From positions 248,001-312,000 of the forward strand of contig CAWGOZ010000006.1 of assembly GCA_963824345.1 (NCBI GenBank): DNA of 64,000 bases, read 5' to 3'. Below, in pieces: positions 17,901 through 26,191 of the stretch. The position numbers and the translations under genes were made by a program. Numbering within the stretch: position 1 is the stretch's first letter; each line of letters begins with the position of its first letter. The notes beneath the pieces were generated by a model. It made no database searches. It saw only the letters and a list, made by a program, of their open reading frames with translations, and was not told the DNA's origin. The DNA comes from Palsa-89 sp963824345. Its GTDB lineage: Bacteria; Acidobacteriota; Terriglobia; Bryobacterales; Bryobacteraceae.

Positions 17901-17957
17901 TTAAAACGCCGCCGGTCGCCAGGGGTGCCGAGTAGGGTGGTGATGGGCGGGATGCAT
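17901..17957 (-). CDS. hisL: Histidine-rich leader peptide of the his operon
   Basis: An 18-codon reading frame with histidine at positions 2, 5, 6, 7 and 11 (MHPAHHHPTRHPWRPAAF). It sits just upstream of a terminator hairpin and the his operon. Family knowledge: stalling at His codons when charged tRNA-His is scarce frees an antiterminator. Codons 3-4 (CCGCC) can also pair with codons 15-17 (GGCGG), giving the classical 1:2, 2:3 and 3:4 set. There is no strong ribosome site, and the nearest -10 box would put the RNA start only a few bases before the ATG, so translation may be leaderless. Confidence 0.75.
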   Translation of the reverse strand: MHPAHHHPTRHPWRPAAF

Positions 17958-17964
17958 GAAGACT

Positions 17965-17988
17965 CAGTATAGCAGTTTCGGTATACTG
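17965..17988. promoter_or_regulatory. Divergent -10 elements in an inverted repeat
   Basis: CAGTATA (17965-17971) and TATACTG (17982-17988) are inverted copies. Each contains TATACT, on the minus strand for the his leader and on the plus strand for the TMTC-like gene. I see no strong -35 boxes. The layout suggests back-to-back promoters that might compete for polymerase. Confidence 0.45.
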
Positions 17989-17996
17989 CTCGTGAA

Positions 17997-20132
17997 GTGA
18001 GGAAAATTCAAAAGCCTCGAAGATCTCGCGAGGCTCGGCCGCAGGCAGCCAGGCAGCCCCTGGAAAGCAGGAGTGCTCGTCCCGCCTGGCGTCAGCACGG
18101 GCGACGGCTGCTGCTGCTTTGGGTGCTGGCGCTGGCGGCTTATTCCAATTCCTTTCACGGCGCCATCGTTTTCGATAGCACTTCGCTGCTCCTGGAAGAT
18201 CCGCGCATCCAGGCGGTGACCGCGCAAAATCTCGGGGCGATCCTGCACCAGGGGTATTGGCACACCGCTCCGTCGGCGGGGCTCTATCGGCCAGTGACCA
18301 CGTTTTCGTACCTGCTGAACTATGCAGTCTTCGACAACGGCGCGGATCCGGCGGGATATCACGCCATCAACTTCGTCCTGCATTGTGTGAACGTGTCTCT
18401 GGTGTACGGGGTGGGGATTTTAGTTCTTACGGAACCCTCGCTGGCCCTGGCGTTGGCCGCGCTGTGGGGAGTACATCCGCTGCTCACCGATTCGGTTACC
18501 AACATTGTGGGCCGGGCCGACTTGCTGGCCGCGTTCGGCGTACTGGCCGGCTTATTGTGCTATGTGCGGTGGGCTTCCGCCATCGGCCGGCGCAAGTACT
18601 GGTGGCTGGCAACCCTGGTAGCCGCGCAAGCCATAGGACTGTTTTCCAAAGAGAACGGCGCGATTCTGCCGGCTGTCCTGCTGCTCTACGATTTTACATG
18701 GTCGGAGCGCAAGACCTGGCGCGGCCGCGTCCCCGCCTACGCCGCATTGGCATTGCCATTTGCGGCCTTCTTCTTTCTGCGTAGCCAGCTGCGCACGGGC
18801 ATCATGGCGGCAGTCGCGAGGAATCAGACGGCCATCGTCGGCGTCAGGGTCTCACGGATTACCACGCTCAAGGTCCTCGGTAAATCGCTCCAGCTTTTTG
18901 TCTGGCCGGCTCACTTGTCGCCCGATTATTCATACAACGCGATTCCACCATTCAACTGGAAGCTCGCCTGGGACGACGCCCAGGTGTTTCTGGTGCTGGC
19001 CGTCTGCGTGGGCGCCATCGCTTTGGCCGTGCGCTGGCGCCGAACCTGGAAGGCGATGTTTTTCTTCGTCATTTTCTTCTTCGTAACGATAGCGCCGACT
19101 ACGGTGGCGGCGCCGGTCATGGCCGAGCGCTTCCTCTACCTGCCCACGGTCGGCCTGGCGGGGTGCCTGGTTGCCGCGATCTATGCGTTGGGGCGAAGGC
19201 TTTCCTCGCGTTGGCCCTCCAGCCCCCGGGTGGCGTGGATCGCGCTGGGCGCCGCATGCCTGGCATTGGGTATCCGAACCCACACCCGCAACTCCGACTG
19301 GCAGGATGAGCTGAGCTTGTGGTCGAGCGCGGTCCAGGTTGTTCCCGGGGATTCCCTGGCGCACATGAATCTGGGAAACGCCTTGGCGCGAATACCGGGA
19401 CGATCGGCCGATGCGATCGCCGAGTATCGAACGGCGCTGCGCATTTCGCCCAATAGCCGGCGGGCGCATTACAACCTGGCACGCGCGCTAGCCAAATTGC
19501 CCAAACGCGCCGCGGATGCGGAGGCCGAGTTCCGGACGGCGTTGCGGCTTCAACCCACCTCGGGCGCCGCGCATTACAACCTCGGTTACCTGCTGGAGGG
19601 AATGCCCGGACGGCTGCCCGACGCGATCGCGGAGTTTCAGGCGGCGCTGCGCAGTGAACCCGATCTCGCGGAGGCGCATAACGGATTAGGTAACGCGTTC
19701 GAGCGAACGCCTGGGCGGCTGAGCGATGCGATTGCCGAGTGGCAGGCAGCGGTGAAAAGCGACCCCGATCTCGCCGAGGCGCACTACAACCTGGGAAACG
19801 CGTACTCGCAAATGCCCGGCCGCCTTCCCGATGCGATCGTAGAATATTCGGCTGCACTGCAGAGTGAGCCGCGATTAGCGGAGGCGCACAACAATTTGGC
19901 GAACGCTCTGGCTCAAACCCCAGGCCGGCTGAACGACGCCATTGAGGAGTGGCGGGCCGCAATCAAGATCCAACCCAAACTGACGCAAGCGCACGCCAAT
20001 TTAGGGAAAACGCTGGCACAAATCGATGGCCAACGGTCCAACGCAATCGCCGAATTACGAGCAGCGCAGCGGCAGCATCCCGATCCAGAGATTCAGCAGC
20101 TGCTGGACCAATTACAGAGGCGGCCGAAATAG
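17997..20132 (+). CDS. TMTC-like membrane protein with C-terminal TPR array, paralogue 1
   Basis: 711 residues, GTG start. After a basic N-terminus there are about nine membrane segments (about 38-450), then a TPR region (about 450-705). The membrane part keeps patterns of GT-C / TMTC-type O-mannosyltransferases: early FDSTSLLLEDPR with an acidic residue in the first outer loop, YRPVTTFSYLLNY, and GYHAINFVLHCVNV. The TPRs have a 36-residue period with PGR-x-x-DAIAE in each unit, about seven units. The likely role is glycosyl transfer from a lipid donor to exported proteins; this is inference from family architecture. The next gene is a close paralogue 8 bp away. Confidence 0.75.
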   Translation: MRKIQKPRRSREARPQAARQPLESRSARPAWRQHGRRLLLLWVLALAAYSNSFHGAIVFDSTSLLLEDPRIQAVTAQNLGAILHQGYWHTAPSAGLYRPVTTFSYLLNYAVFDNGADPAGYHAINFVLHCVNVSLVYGVGILVLTEPSLALALAALWGVHPLLTDSVTNIVGRADLLAAFGVLAGLLCYVRWASAIGRRKYWWLATLVAAQAIGLFSKENGAILPAVLLLYDFTWSERKTWRGRVPAYAALALPFAAFFFLRSQLRTGIMAAVARNQTAIVGVRVSRITTLKVLGKSLQLFVWPAHLSPDYSYNAIPPFNWKLAWDDAQVFLVLAVCVGAIALAVRWRRTWKAMFFFVIFFFVTIAPTTVAAPVMAERFLYLPTVGLAGCLVAAIYALGRRLSSRWPSSPRVAWIALGAACLALGIRTHTRNSDWQDELSLWSSAVQVVPGDSLAHMNLGNALARIPGRSADAIAEYRTALRISPNSRRAHYNLARALAKLPKRAADAEAEFRTALRLQPTSGAAHYNLGYLLEGMPGRLPDAIAEFQAALRSEPDLAEAHNGLGNAFERTPGRLSDAIAEWQAAVKSDPDLAEAHYNLGNAYSQMPGRLPDAIVEYSAALQSEPRLAEAHNNLANALAQTPGRLNDAIEEWRAAIKIQPKLTQAHANLGKTLAQIDGQRSNAIAELRAAQRQHPDPEIQQLLDQLQRRPK

Positions 20133-20140
20133 GCGATTCG

Positions 20141-22093
20141 ATGAGCAAGGTTCACGCTCCTCGCCTGCTGCTGCTTTGGGCGGTGGCGCTGGCGGCCTAT
20201 TCGAATTCCTTTCATGGCGGGATTTTTTTCGATAACATTGCAGCCCTGATCGAAGACCCCCGCATTCAATCGGTAACGGCGTCCAACATCCGGGCTATTC
20301 TGACCGAAGGGTATTGGCACATCGCGCCGGACTCGGGCCTCTATCGGCCGGCCGCCACCTTGTCGTACCTGCTGAACTACGCAGTCTTCGACAATGGCGC
20401 GAACCCGGTGGGCTATCACTGGGTGAATTTCGTGCTGCACGGCGTGAACGTGTCGCTGGTGTACGCGTTGGGGATTTCGATTTTCGCGGCGCCGGCATTG
20501 GCCTTGGCTTTGGCCGCGCTCTGGGGGCTGCATCCGCTGCTCACCGAATCGGTCGCCAACATTGTGGGCCGCGCCGATCTATTAGAAGCGTTCGGCGTAC
20601 TGGCGGGTTTGTTGTGCTATATACGATGGTCCGCCGCCACGGGGCGGCGCAGGCGCTGGTGGCTGGCTGCCCTGGCGGCCTCGCAGACCATTGGATTATT
20701 CTCCAAAGAAAGCGCCCTGATCTTGCCTGCCCTCCTGCTGGTGTACGATCTTGCGTGGTCCGAGCGCCCTAGTTGGCGCGCGCGCGTTCCGGCCTACGCT
20801 GCCGTGGCGTTGCCCATTGCCGCTTTCATTTATGTGCGCATTCAACTGCACCTGCGGACATTGTCGGCGGTCAGTCATAACCTGGGTACTTCCACCGGAT
20901 TTTGGGGAGCGCGCTTCAGAAACCTCCAGATCGTCGGCAAATCGATCAGGCTTTTTGTCTGGCCGGACCACCTGTCGCCCGATTACTCTTTCAACGCGAT
21001 TCCCAAGTTCGATTGGAGACTTTCGGCTTGGGAAGACGCCCAGATGCTGATCGTACTGGCGGTGTGCCTGGGCGCGGTCGCTTTCGCCCTGCGCTGCCGC
21101 CGGGCGTGGAAGCCGATGTTCTTCTTCGTCATCTTCTTTTTCGTAACCTTGGCGCCCACGGCGGCGGCGGTAGGGGTGATGGGCGAACGCTTCCTCTACG
21201 TGCCGACGGTCGGCCTGGTTGGATGCTTGGTTGCCGCGATCGATGCGCTGGGGCGCCGGTTTTCGTCCCGGTGGCCCTTCAGCCCGCAGATGGCCTGGAT
21301 CGCGCTGGGTGTCGCGTGCCTGGCGCTGGCCATTCGAACGCACGCCCGCAACTCCGACTGGCAGGATGAGCTGAGCCTGTGGTCGAGCGCGGTCCGCGCC
21401 GTTCCCGGAGACGCCCGCGCGCACTTGAATTTGGGAAACGCTTTGGCTAAAACACCGGGACGGCTGCCCGAGGCGATTGCCGAGTTTCGAACCGCGGCGC
21501 GGATCTTGCCCGAGAGAGCCCATGAGCATTACTACTTGGGACGCGCGTTGGCCGGCATGCCCGATGGCGCGCCCGATGCCGTCCCGGAGTTCCAGGCGGC
21601 GCTGCGCATCCGGCCCGATCTCGCGGAGGCGCATCTGGGATTAGGCAACGCGTTCGAGCGAATGCCTGGGCATTTGACGGATGCGATGGCTGAGTGGCAG
21701 GCGGCGCTCGGCAGCGACCCCGATCTCGGCGAAGCGCACTACCGACTGGGCAACGCGTTCTCGAAGATACCCGGCCGATTGCCAGACGCCATCGCCGAAT
21801 ATCAAGCGGCCCTGGTCACCCTGCCGCGCTTCGCGCAGCTGCACAATAACCTGGGCAATGCTTTCGCCCGATCAGATCGCATGCCGGATGCCGTTGCGGA
21901 ATGGCGTGCCGCGGTCCAGTTGCAACCTACGTTGGTGCAAGCTCACGCCAATTTGGGCCGGGCGCTCGCGCGCGCAGAAGGCCAGCTGCCCACCGCGATT
22001 TCCGAATTGGAAGCAGCGCAGAGGCTTCAGCCCGATCCACGGGTGCAGGCGCTGCTGGACCAGCTGCGCAGGTCCGGTAAGACCGCTCACTGA
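20141..22093 (+). CDS. TMTC-like membrane protein with C-terminal TPR array, paralogue 2
   Basis: 650 residues from ATG 20141; a longer frame reaching to 19949 overlaps the first paralogue and is rejected. Same plan as its neighbour: AAYSNSFHGGIFFDN, YRPAATLSYLLNYAVFDNGA, GYHWVNFVLHGVNVSLVYALG, about nine membrane segments, then about seven TPR units of 36 residues. Many blocks are identical between the copies (for example ARNSDWQDELSLWSSAV), so they arose by tandem duplication. They differ most in loops and in the TPR faces, so they may act on different protein partners. Confidence 0.75.
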   Translation: MSKVHAPRLLLLWAVALAAYSNSFHGGIFFDNIAALIEDPRIQSVTASNIRAILTEGYWHIAPDSGLYRPAATLSYLLNYAVFDNGANPVGYHWVNFVLHGVNVSLVYALGISIFAAPALALALAALWGLHPLLTESVANIVGRADLLEAFGVLAGLLCYIRWSAATGRRRRWWLAALAASQTIGLFSKESALILPALLLVYDLAWSERPSWRARVPAYAAVALPIAAFIYVRIQLHLRTLSAVSHNLGTSTGFWGARFRNLQIVGKSIRLFVWPDHLSPDYSFNAIPKFDWRLSAWEDAQMLIVLAVCLGAVAFALRCRRAWKPMFFFVIFFFVTLAPTAAAVGVMGERFLYVPTVGLVGCLVAAIDALGRRFSSRWPFSPQMAWIALGVACLALAIRTHARNSDWQDELSLWSSAVRAVPGDARAHLNLGNALAKTPGRLPEAIAEFRTAARILPERAHEHYYLGRALAGMPDGAPDAVPEFQAALRIRPDLAEAHLGLGNAFERMPGHLTDAMAEWQAALGSDPDLGEAHYRLGNAFSKIPGRLPDAIAEYQAALVTLPRFAQLHNNLGNAFARSDRMPDAVAEWRAAVQLQPTLVQAHANLGRALARAEGQLPTAISELEAAQRLQPDPRVQALLDQLRRSGKTAH

Positions 22094-22103
22094 CGTGCGC
22101 GGC

Positions 22104-23312
22104 TCAGTAGATTGACAGCGTTACCGAGCCGCGACCGTGAGGAAGCGGGGGCGGCGCGAAGAGGTTGCCGCGGTTCAAAAGCCAGTGTGGGTCCAAGCGG
22201 TCTTTCACAGCTTTCATTGCTTCGATCTGCGCGGGAGCGTACTGCAGTTCAAGCAGGTGCGCTTTCCGTTTGCCCAAGCCGTGTTCGGCCGAAACCGTTC
22301 CACCCAGCGCCACCGCGTGCCGCGCGAAGTGGAGCATCAGCCGCTGGCCGGCTTCGAATTCAGCCTGCGAATCGGGCAGGATGTTGACGTGCACGTGCGC
22401 GTCGCCGATATGCCCGAAGATGACGTAGTCCAGCTTTCGCGCGATCAGCTCGGCATGATAAAACGCCAGCATCTCGCGATTGCGGGCCAGCGGTACGGCG
22501 TAATCGGAGCCAAGTTTGAGAAATCCGCGGCGGCGCATCGTATCGTTGACCAGTTCCGGGAGTGCGTGGCGAAAGCGGCGCAAGCGGTCGCGATCCCGCT
22601 CGCTCGCGGCGAACCAGCTCTCGTGCTTGGCTGGCGCCTGCTCGGCCCAGAAATCGACGTCGCCGTTTTCCTGTTGGATTAAAAGCGCGGCGCAGGCGGT
22701 TGCGGGCGTCTCCGGGAAGCGCGTGCGAAGGAAGGCCAGCGATCTTCGATCGAAATATTCGAGCATGCGGAGTCCTTCGATAGCGCGCCAGGCGTCCACC
22801 GCATTCAGGGCCGCGGCGTCGGTATCAAAGAACACGACGCCCGCCAGCAAATCGGCCGGGATAGGCAATAATTGCAGCTCGGCCTCGGTTACGATACCCA
22901 GCGTGCCCTCGCTGCCGGTAAACAAATCGATCCAGTCCATGGCGGGCGCGAGTTGATATCCAGCCGTGTTCTTGGTGGTGGCGGGCAACGGGAGCGCAGG
23001 CACGGCGAAATCGATCTTGTCGCCGCGGCGGACGTTAAGTACCCGGCCATCCATCAACGCCACTCTGAGCGCCCGAACATGCCTCCGCGTGCTGCCATAG
23101 CGAAAGCTGCGCGATCCGCTGGCGTTGGTGGCGATAGTCCCGCCAATGCTGGCGGTCCACTCGGTGGGGTCGGGCGCGTAGAACTGGCCGGTGCCGGAAG
23201 CAGCGGCTTGCAGTGCTTCAAGCGATACGCCGGCGCCCGCGATGGCCCGCCCTGGAAAGACTTCCAAGCGCTGGAATTTCTCCATCGAAAGCGCCCAGCC
23301 GCCTAGGGGCAC
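22104..23312 (-). CDS. FAD-binding oxidase, GlcD/D-lactate dehydrogenase type, start not clear
   Basis: The frame from GTG 23312 gives 402 residues: PCMH-type FAD domain (DPTEWTASIGGTIATNASGSRSF, TGSEGTLGIVTEAEL) and a C-terminal oxidase domain (VIFGHIGDAHVHVNI, GGTVSAEHGLGKRK). Homologous coding clearly continues upstream in the same frame to about 23475 (EAELLEIIAAATRGNIPITIAGARTGVTGG in that order), but there is no ATG, GTG or TTG there before a stop, so the true start is missing or an alternative codon is used. The enzyme would oxidise a 2-hydroxy acid such as glycolate or D-lactate. The last residues (PPLPHGRGSVT) come from a repeat element. Confidence 0.8.
   Translation of the reverse strand: MPLGGWALSMEKFQRLEVFPGRAIAGAGVSLEALQAAASGTGQFYAPDPTEWTASIGGTIATNASGSRSFRYGSTRRHVRALRVALMDGRVLNVRRGDKIDFAVPALPLPATTKNTAGYQLAPAMDWIDLFTGSEGTLGIVTEAELQLLPIPADLLAGVVFFDTDAAALNAVDAWRAIEGLRMLEYFDRRSLAFLRTRFPETPATACAALLIQQENGDVDFWAEQAPAKHESWFAASERDRDRLRRFRHALPELVNDTMRRRGFLKLGSDYAVPLARNREMLAFYHAELIARKLDYVIFGHIGDAHVHVNILPDSQAEFEAGQRLMLHFARHAVALGGTVSAEHGLGKRKAHLLELQYAPAQIEAMKAVKDRLDPHWLLNRGNLFAPPPLPHGRGSVTLSIY
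22121..22150. repeat. Interspersed repeat (CACGGTCGCGGCTCGGTAA family), copy 1
   Basis: Copy of a short element also found at 33351-33379, 40680-40710, 43741-43789 and 47771-47794. Here it forms the last codons of the FAD oxidase. A degenerate inverted copy (GTGCGCGGCTCAGTAG) lies next to it at about 22095-22110. Confidence 0.75.
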
Positions 23313-23484
23313 GCTGCCGCCGGTGACTCCGGTGCGCGCGCCGGCAATCGTGATCGGAATGTTGCCGCGAGTTGCGGCGGCGATGATCTCCAGCAGCTCG
23401 GCCTCCGAGGCGGGCGCGATAACTCGATCGGCCTGCCCGCGGAATCCCGACGCGTCTTCAATTCTGACTTCTGAATTCTGAATT

Positions 23485-25155
23485 CTAAACCTCTAGAATC
23501 ACCGGCATGATCAACGGCCTGCGCTGGGTTTCTTTACTCAGGAAGCGCTTCAAATCCGCGCGGATCTTTTCCTGCATGACGCCCCAATCGGTCCGCTCTT
23601 CTTCGCTCGACGACTCCAGCGTCCGAGCCACCACCTGGCGGGCTTTCTGCAGAAGGTCCGAACCGTCCTCGAACGACATGAACCCGCGGCTGACGATTTC
23701 AGGCAGCGTTTCGTTCCTGCCCGAGCTTTTGCTGATGGCGATGATCGGCAGCACGAAACCGTCTTCGGAAAGATGGCGGCGATCGCGTATCACGATGTCC
23801 TCCACCACTTCGTCGATGGTTCCCGAATCGATGCAGACGCGGCCCACGGCGACTTTCTCGCCCCGGCGCGCTCCCGCGCGATCGATCTCCAGGGTCTCTC
23901 CGGTTTCGAGCGTGAAAGTTTCTTCCAGGCCCGCGCCCCTCAGGTGGGATGCCAGAGCGGCGTGTTTCGACATCTGGCGGTACTCGCCGTGGATGGGCAG
24001 GAAATAGCGCGGACGAAGCAGATTCAATATCAGGCGCAGCTCTTCGACACTCCCGTGCCCCGATACGTGCACCGGCGGATTCATGCTGCCGTAGATCACA
24101 TCGGCGCCGCGTTTGGCGAAGTGGTTGATCATCCGGTAAATACCCTTCTCATTGCCAGGAATGATGCGCGCGCTCAGCACCACCGTGTCTCCGCGGCCGA
24201 CCGAAAGGTTCTTGTGATTATCCACCGCAATCCTCGACAGCGCCGACATTGGCTCGCCCTGGGTGCCGGAAGCAACCACCACAACTTTATCGGGAGCGGC
24301 CTGCATGATGTCCTGCGGGCGCAACAGAATTCCATCCGGCAAATGCAACAAACCCAGCGAATGCGCGATTTCGGTGACGTTATTCATGCTGCGGCCGAGA
24401 AACGCCACTTTGCGGTCGTACTCGGCGGCCACGTCCAAAATCTGTTGCAGACGGTGAATGGAGGAGCTGAAGCAGGAGATCACCAGACGCCGCTCGGCGC
24501 GATAAAAGATTTCGTCCAGGCGCGGACGCACGGCGCGCTCGCTCTCGGTGTAACCGGGCCGGTCGACGTTGGTGGAGTCCGACATCAGCAGCAGGACCCC
24601 GCGCTTACCGTATTCGGCGAAGGTGTGCAGATCGAAAGGCTCGTTGTCGGTGGGCGTGGGATCCACTTTGAAATCGCCGGTGTGGATGATGACGCCGAGC
24701 GGCGTGGTGATGGCCAGCGCCATGGAGCTTACGATGGAGTGCGTGACGTGAATGAACTCGACGGTGAAAGCGCCGAGCTGAACTCTCGATCCGGGTTTGA
24801 CTTTGTGAAGTTTCGCGCCGTCCAGCAGGCCGTGTTCTTCCAGACGCCGCTCCACCATCGCCAGCGTGAAGGCCGCGCTGTACACCGGCACGTTGATTTC
24901 GCTCAGCAGGAAAGGAACCGCGCCGATGTGGTCTTCGTGGCCGTGGGTCAGGATCAAGGCGAGAACCTTGTCGCGATTCTGCTCGAGATACGCGAAGTCG
25001 GGCGTGACGATGTCCACGCCCAGCAGTTCGGCATCCGGAAACATCATGCCGGCATCCACGACGATGATTTCGTCCCCGTAGCGGATGGCCATCGAGTTCA
25101 TGCCGAACTCGCCCAAGCCGCCCAACGGGATCAATTGAAGCTTGTGATCAGACAT
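23485..25155 (-). CDS. rnj: Ribonuclease J
   Basis: 556 residues, full length. Beta-lactamase/beta-CASP fold: motif 2 LTHGHEDHIGAVPFL, motif 3 IHVTHSIVSSMALAI, motif 4 HTGDFKVDPTP, beta-CASP motifs MSDSTNVDRPG, ASGTQGEPMSALSRI and HVSGHG, and a C-terminal oligomerisation domain. It has 5'-3' exonuclease and endonuclease activity in mRNA decay and rRNA maturation. The start MSDHKLQLIPLGGLGEFG is the usual family N-terminus. A second RNase J is not in this window. Confidence 0.95.
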   Translation of the reverse strand: MSDHKLQLIPLGGLGEFGMNSMAIRYGDEIIVVDAGMMFPDAELLGVDIVTPDFAYLEQNRDKVLALILTHGHEDHIGAVPFLLSEINVPVYSAAFTLAMVERRLEEHGLLDGAKLHKVKPGSRVQLGAFTVEFIHVTHSIVSSMALAITTPLGVIIHTGDFKVDPTPTDNEPFDLHTFAEYGKRGVLLLMSDSTNVDRPGYTESERAVRPRLDEIFYRAERRLVISCFSSSIHRLQQILDVAAEYDRKVAFLGRSMNNVTEIAHSLGLLHLPDGILLRPQDIMQAAPDKVVVVASGTQGEPMSALSRIAVDNHKNLSVGRGDTVVLSARIIPGNEKGIYRMINHFAKRGADVIYGSMNPPVHVSGHGSVEELRLILNLLRPRYFLPIHGEYRQMSKHAALASHLRGAGLEETFTLETGETLEIDRAGARRGEKVAVGRVCIDSGTIDEVVEDIVIRDRRHLSEDGFVLPIIAISKSSGRNETLPEIVSRGFMSFEDGSDLLQKARQVVARTLESSSEEERTDWGVMQEKIRADLKRFLSKETQRRPLIMPVILEV

Positions 25156-25175
25156 GTAAGATTCAGGGTATCAGG

Positions 25176-25226
25176 CGGCTGGTTGTTAGTGGCTGGTGGC
25201 TGGTTGTTAGTTCTTGGTTGTTGATT
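25176..25226. repeat. Short direct repeats upstream of RNase J
   Basis: Two copies of GGCTGGTTGTTAGT separated by GGCTGGT, then TCTTGGTTGTTG. Positions 25188-25205 match a stretch inside tilS exactly on the opposite strand. No hairpin or known regulatory motif is evident. Confidence 0.55.
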
Positions 25227-25261
25227 GCGCGACGGAAATAACCGGGCGGAGCGAAGTGATC

Positions 25262-25375
25262 CTACCAGATTGTTTGAATCTGCGATGCTCGAATCTTGCC
25301 GTCACGACTGATCAGCGGGACGCGCAGCGCCGCCGCCGTGGCGGTTACAATTCGATCCGGCAGATCCGGAGTGCA
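25262..25375 (-). pseudogene. C-terminal fragment of a VapC-type PIN toxin
   Basis: In the 385-bp gap before the PEP-CTERM gene, 37 codons on the minus strand read LPDRIVTATAAALRVPLISR then DGKIRASQIQTIW and stop. This is the usual VapC C-terminus with the acidic residue of DRIVTATA and the Asp of SRDGKI. A TGA precedes it, and no N-terminal PIN half or antitoxin is found, so it is a truncated remnant. Confidence 0.75.
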
Positions 25376-25540
25376 TCATTGCGATGGCGTTTATGAGGTC
25401 TTTTCCGGCTCGCTGAATTCGCCTGGGTTTCCAGGACACTCCCGAAACTTGCGGGTCCGCGTAACCCGCGATATACTGTCCACACCTTCAGATCGTGTGT
25501 TCTCCAAATCGGAAGGCTTGGCTGTTTCGGGGGAACAACT

Positions 25541-26047
25541 TTGAAACATACGATCATAACCCTGCTCGCTACGCTCGGAATGACCATTGCGCCTGCCATG
25601 GCAACCACGATTGTCAAGAGTGGCACGGATGTGGAAGCCATCGACAATCTTGTCATTTTGGGCAACACATACGATGTCACTTTTGGGGAAACCGTCGACA
25701 CCACATTTGACTCGACGGCCCTGGCAAACAGCGCGGCAGCCGCCATCCGGGCCGCGCTGAACTCCGAATCACCGGACATAACCGTCGGCCCCTCTGACTT
25801 ACACTTCATCGTGTGCGCAAGCTTTTCGGGGCCTGGCTCTTGCAATGGAGACGCCTCGGGAAGTATTCCCATGGAATGGATTGACGATGGCGTGGTTAGC
25901 GGATGGGACTTGAATGTCCACAACCCGGCGGCGGAATTCAAATTGGTAGGTACGCCGGAGCCGGGCGTTGTGAACATGGTTCTACCGGCATTGGCTTTGA
26001 TTCTCGTGGCTGCGAGGCGCAGACGCCGCCCTGCGGCCACTCAGTAA
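25541..26047 (+). CDS. Secreted PEP-CTERM type protein
   Basis: 168 residues from a TTG with a purine-rich GGGGGAA upstream. Signal peptide MKHTIITLLATLGMTIAPAMA, then a mostly beta region with no known domain, then the sorting tail: PEP at about 138-140, a hydrophobic segment (VVNMVLPALALILVAA) and a basic end (RRRRR). Such tails direct proteins to an exosortase for cell-surface or matrix delivery in organisms with EPS loci. No exosortase is encoded in this window. Confidence 0.8.
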   Translation: MKHTIITLLATLGMTIAPAMATTIVKSGTDVEAIDNLVILGNTYDVTFGETVDTTFDSTALANSAAAAIRAALNSESPDITVGPSDLHFIVCASFSGPGSCNGDASGSIPMEWIDDGVVSGWDLNVHNPAAEFKLVGTPEPGVVNMVLPALALILVAARRRRRPAATQ

Positions 26048-26191
26048 ACACCTCTACACCTTCAATCCCTCCCGCTGAAGCCGCACGTCACCCAATCTGT
26101 AAGTTAACCTTGCTTCCGCCCTAACCACCGGCGAGGATCGCATTTTCTTGAAAGTTTCTGTTAGGCGGCCGCATTTAACGCTAGAGAAACT

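Noticed and set aside
17836..17996. T-box riboswitch ahead of the his operon
   Set aside because: No T-box consensus or specifier loop is found, whereas a His-rich leader ORF with terminator explains the region.
23773..25224. 483-codon open frame opposite RNase J
   Set aside because: Shadow of the RNase J gene; composition is unlike a folded protein and no motif is seen.
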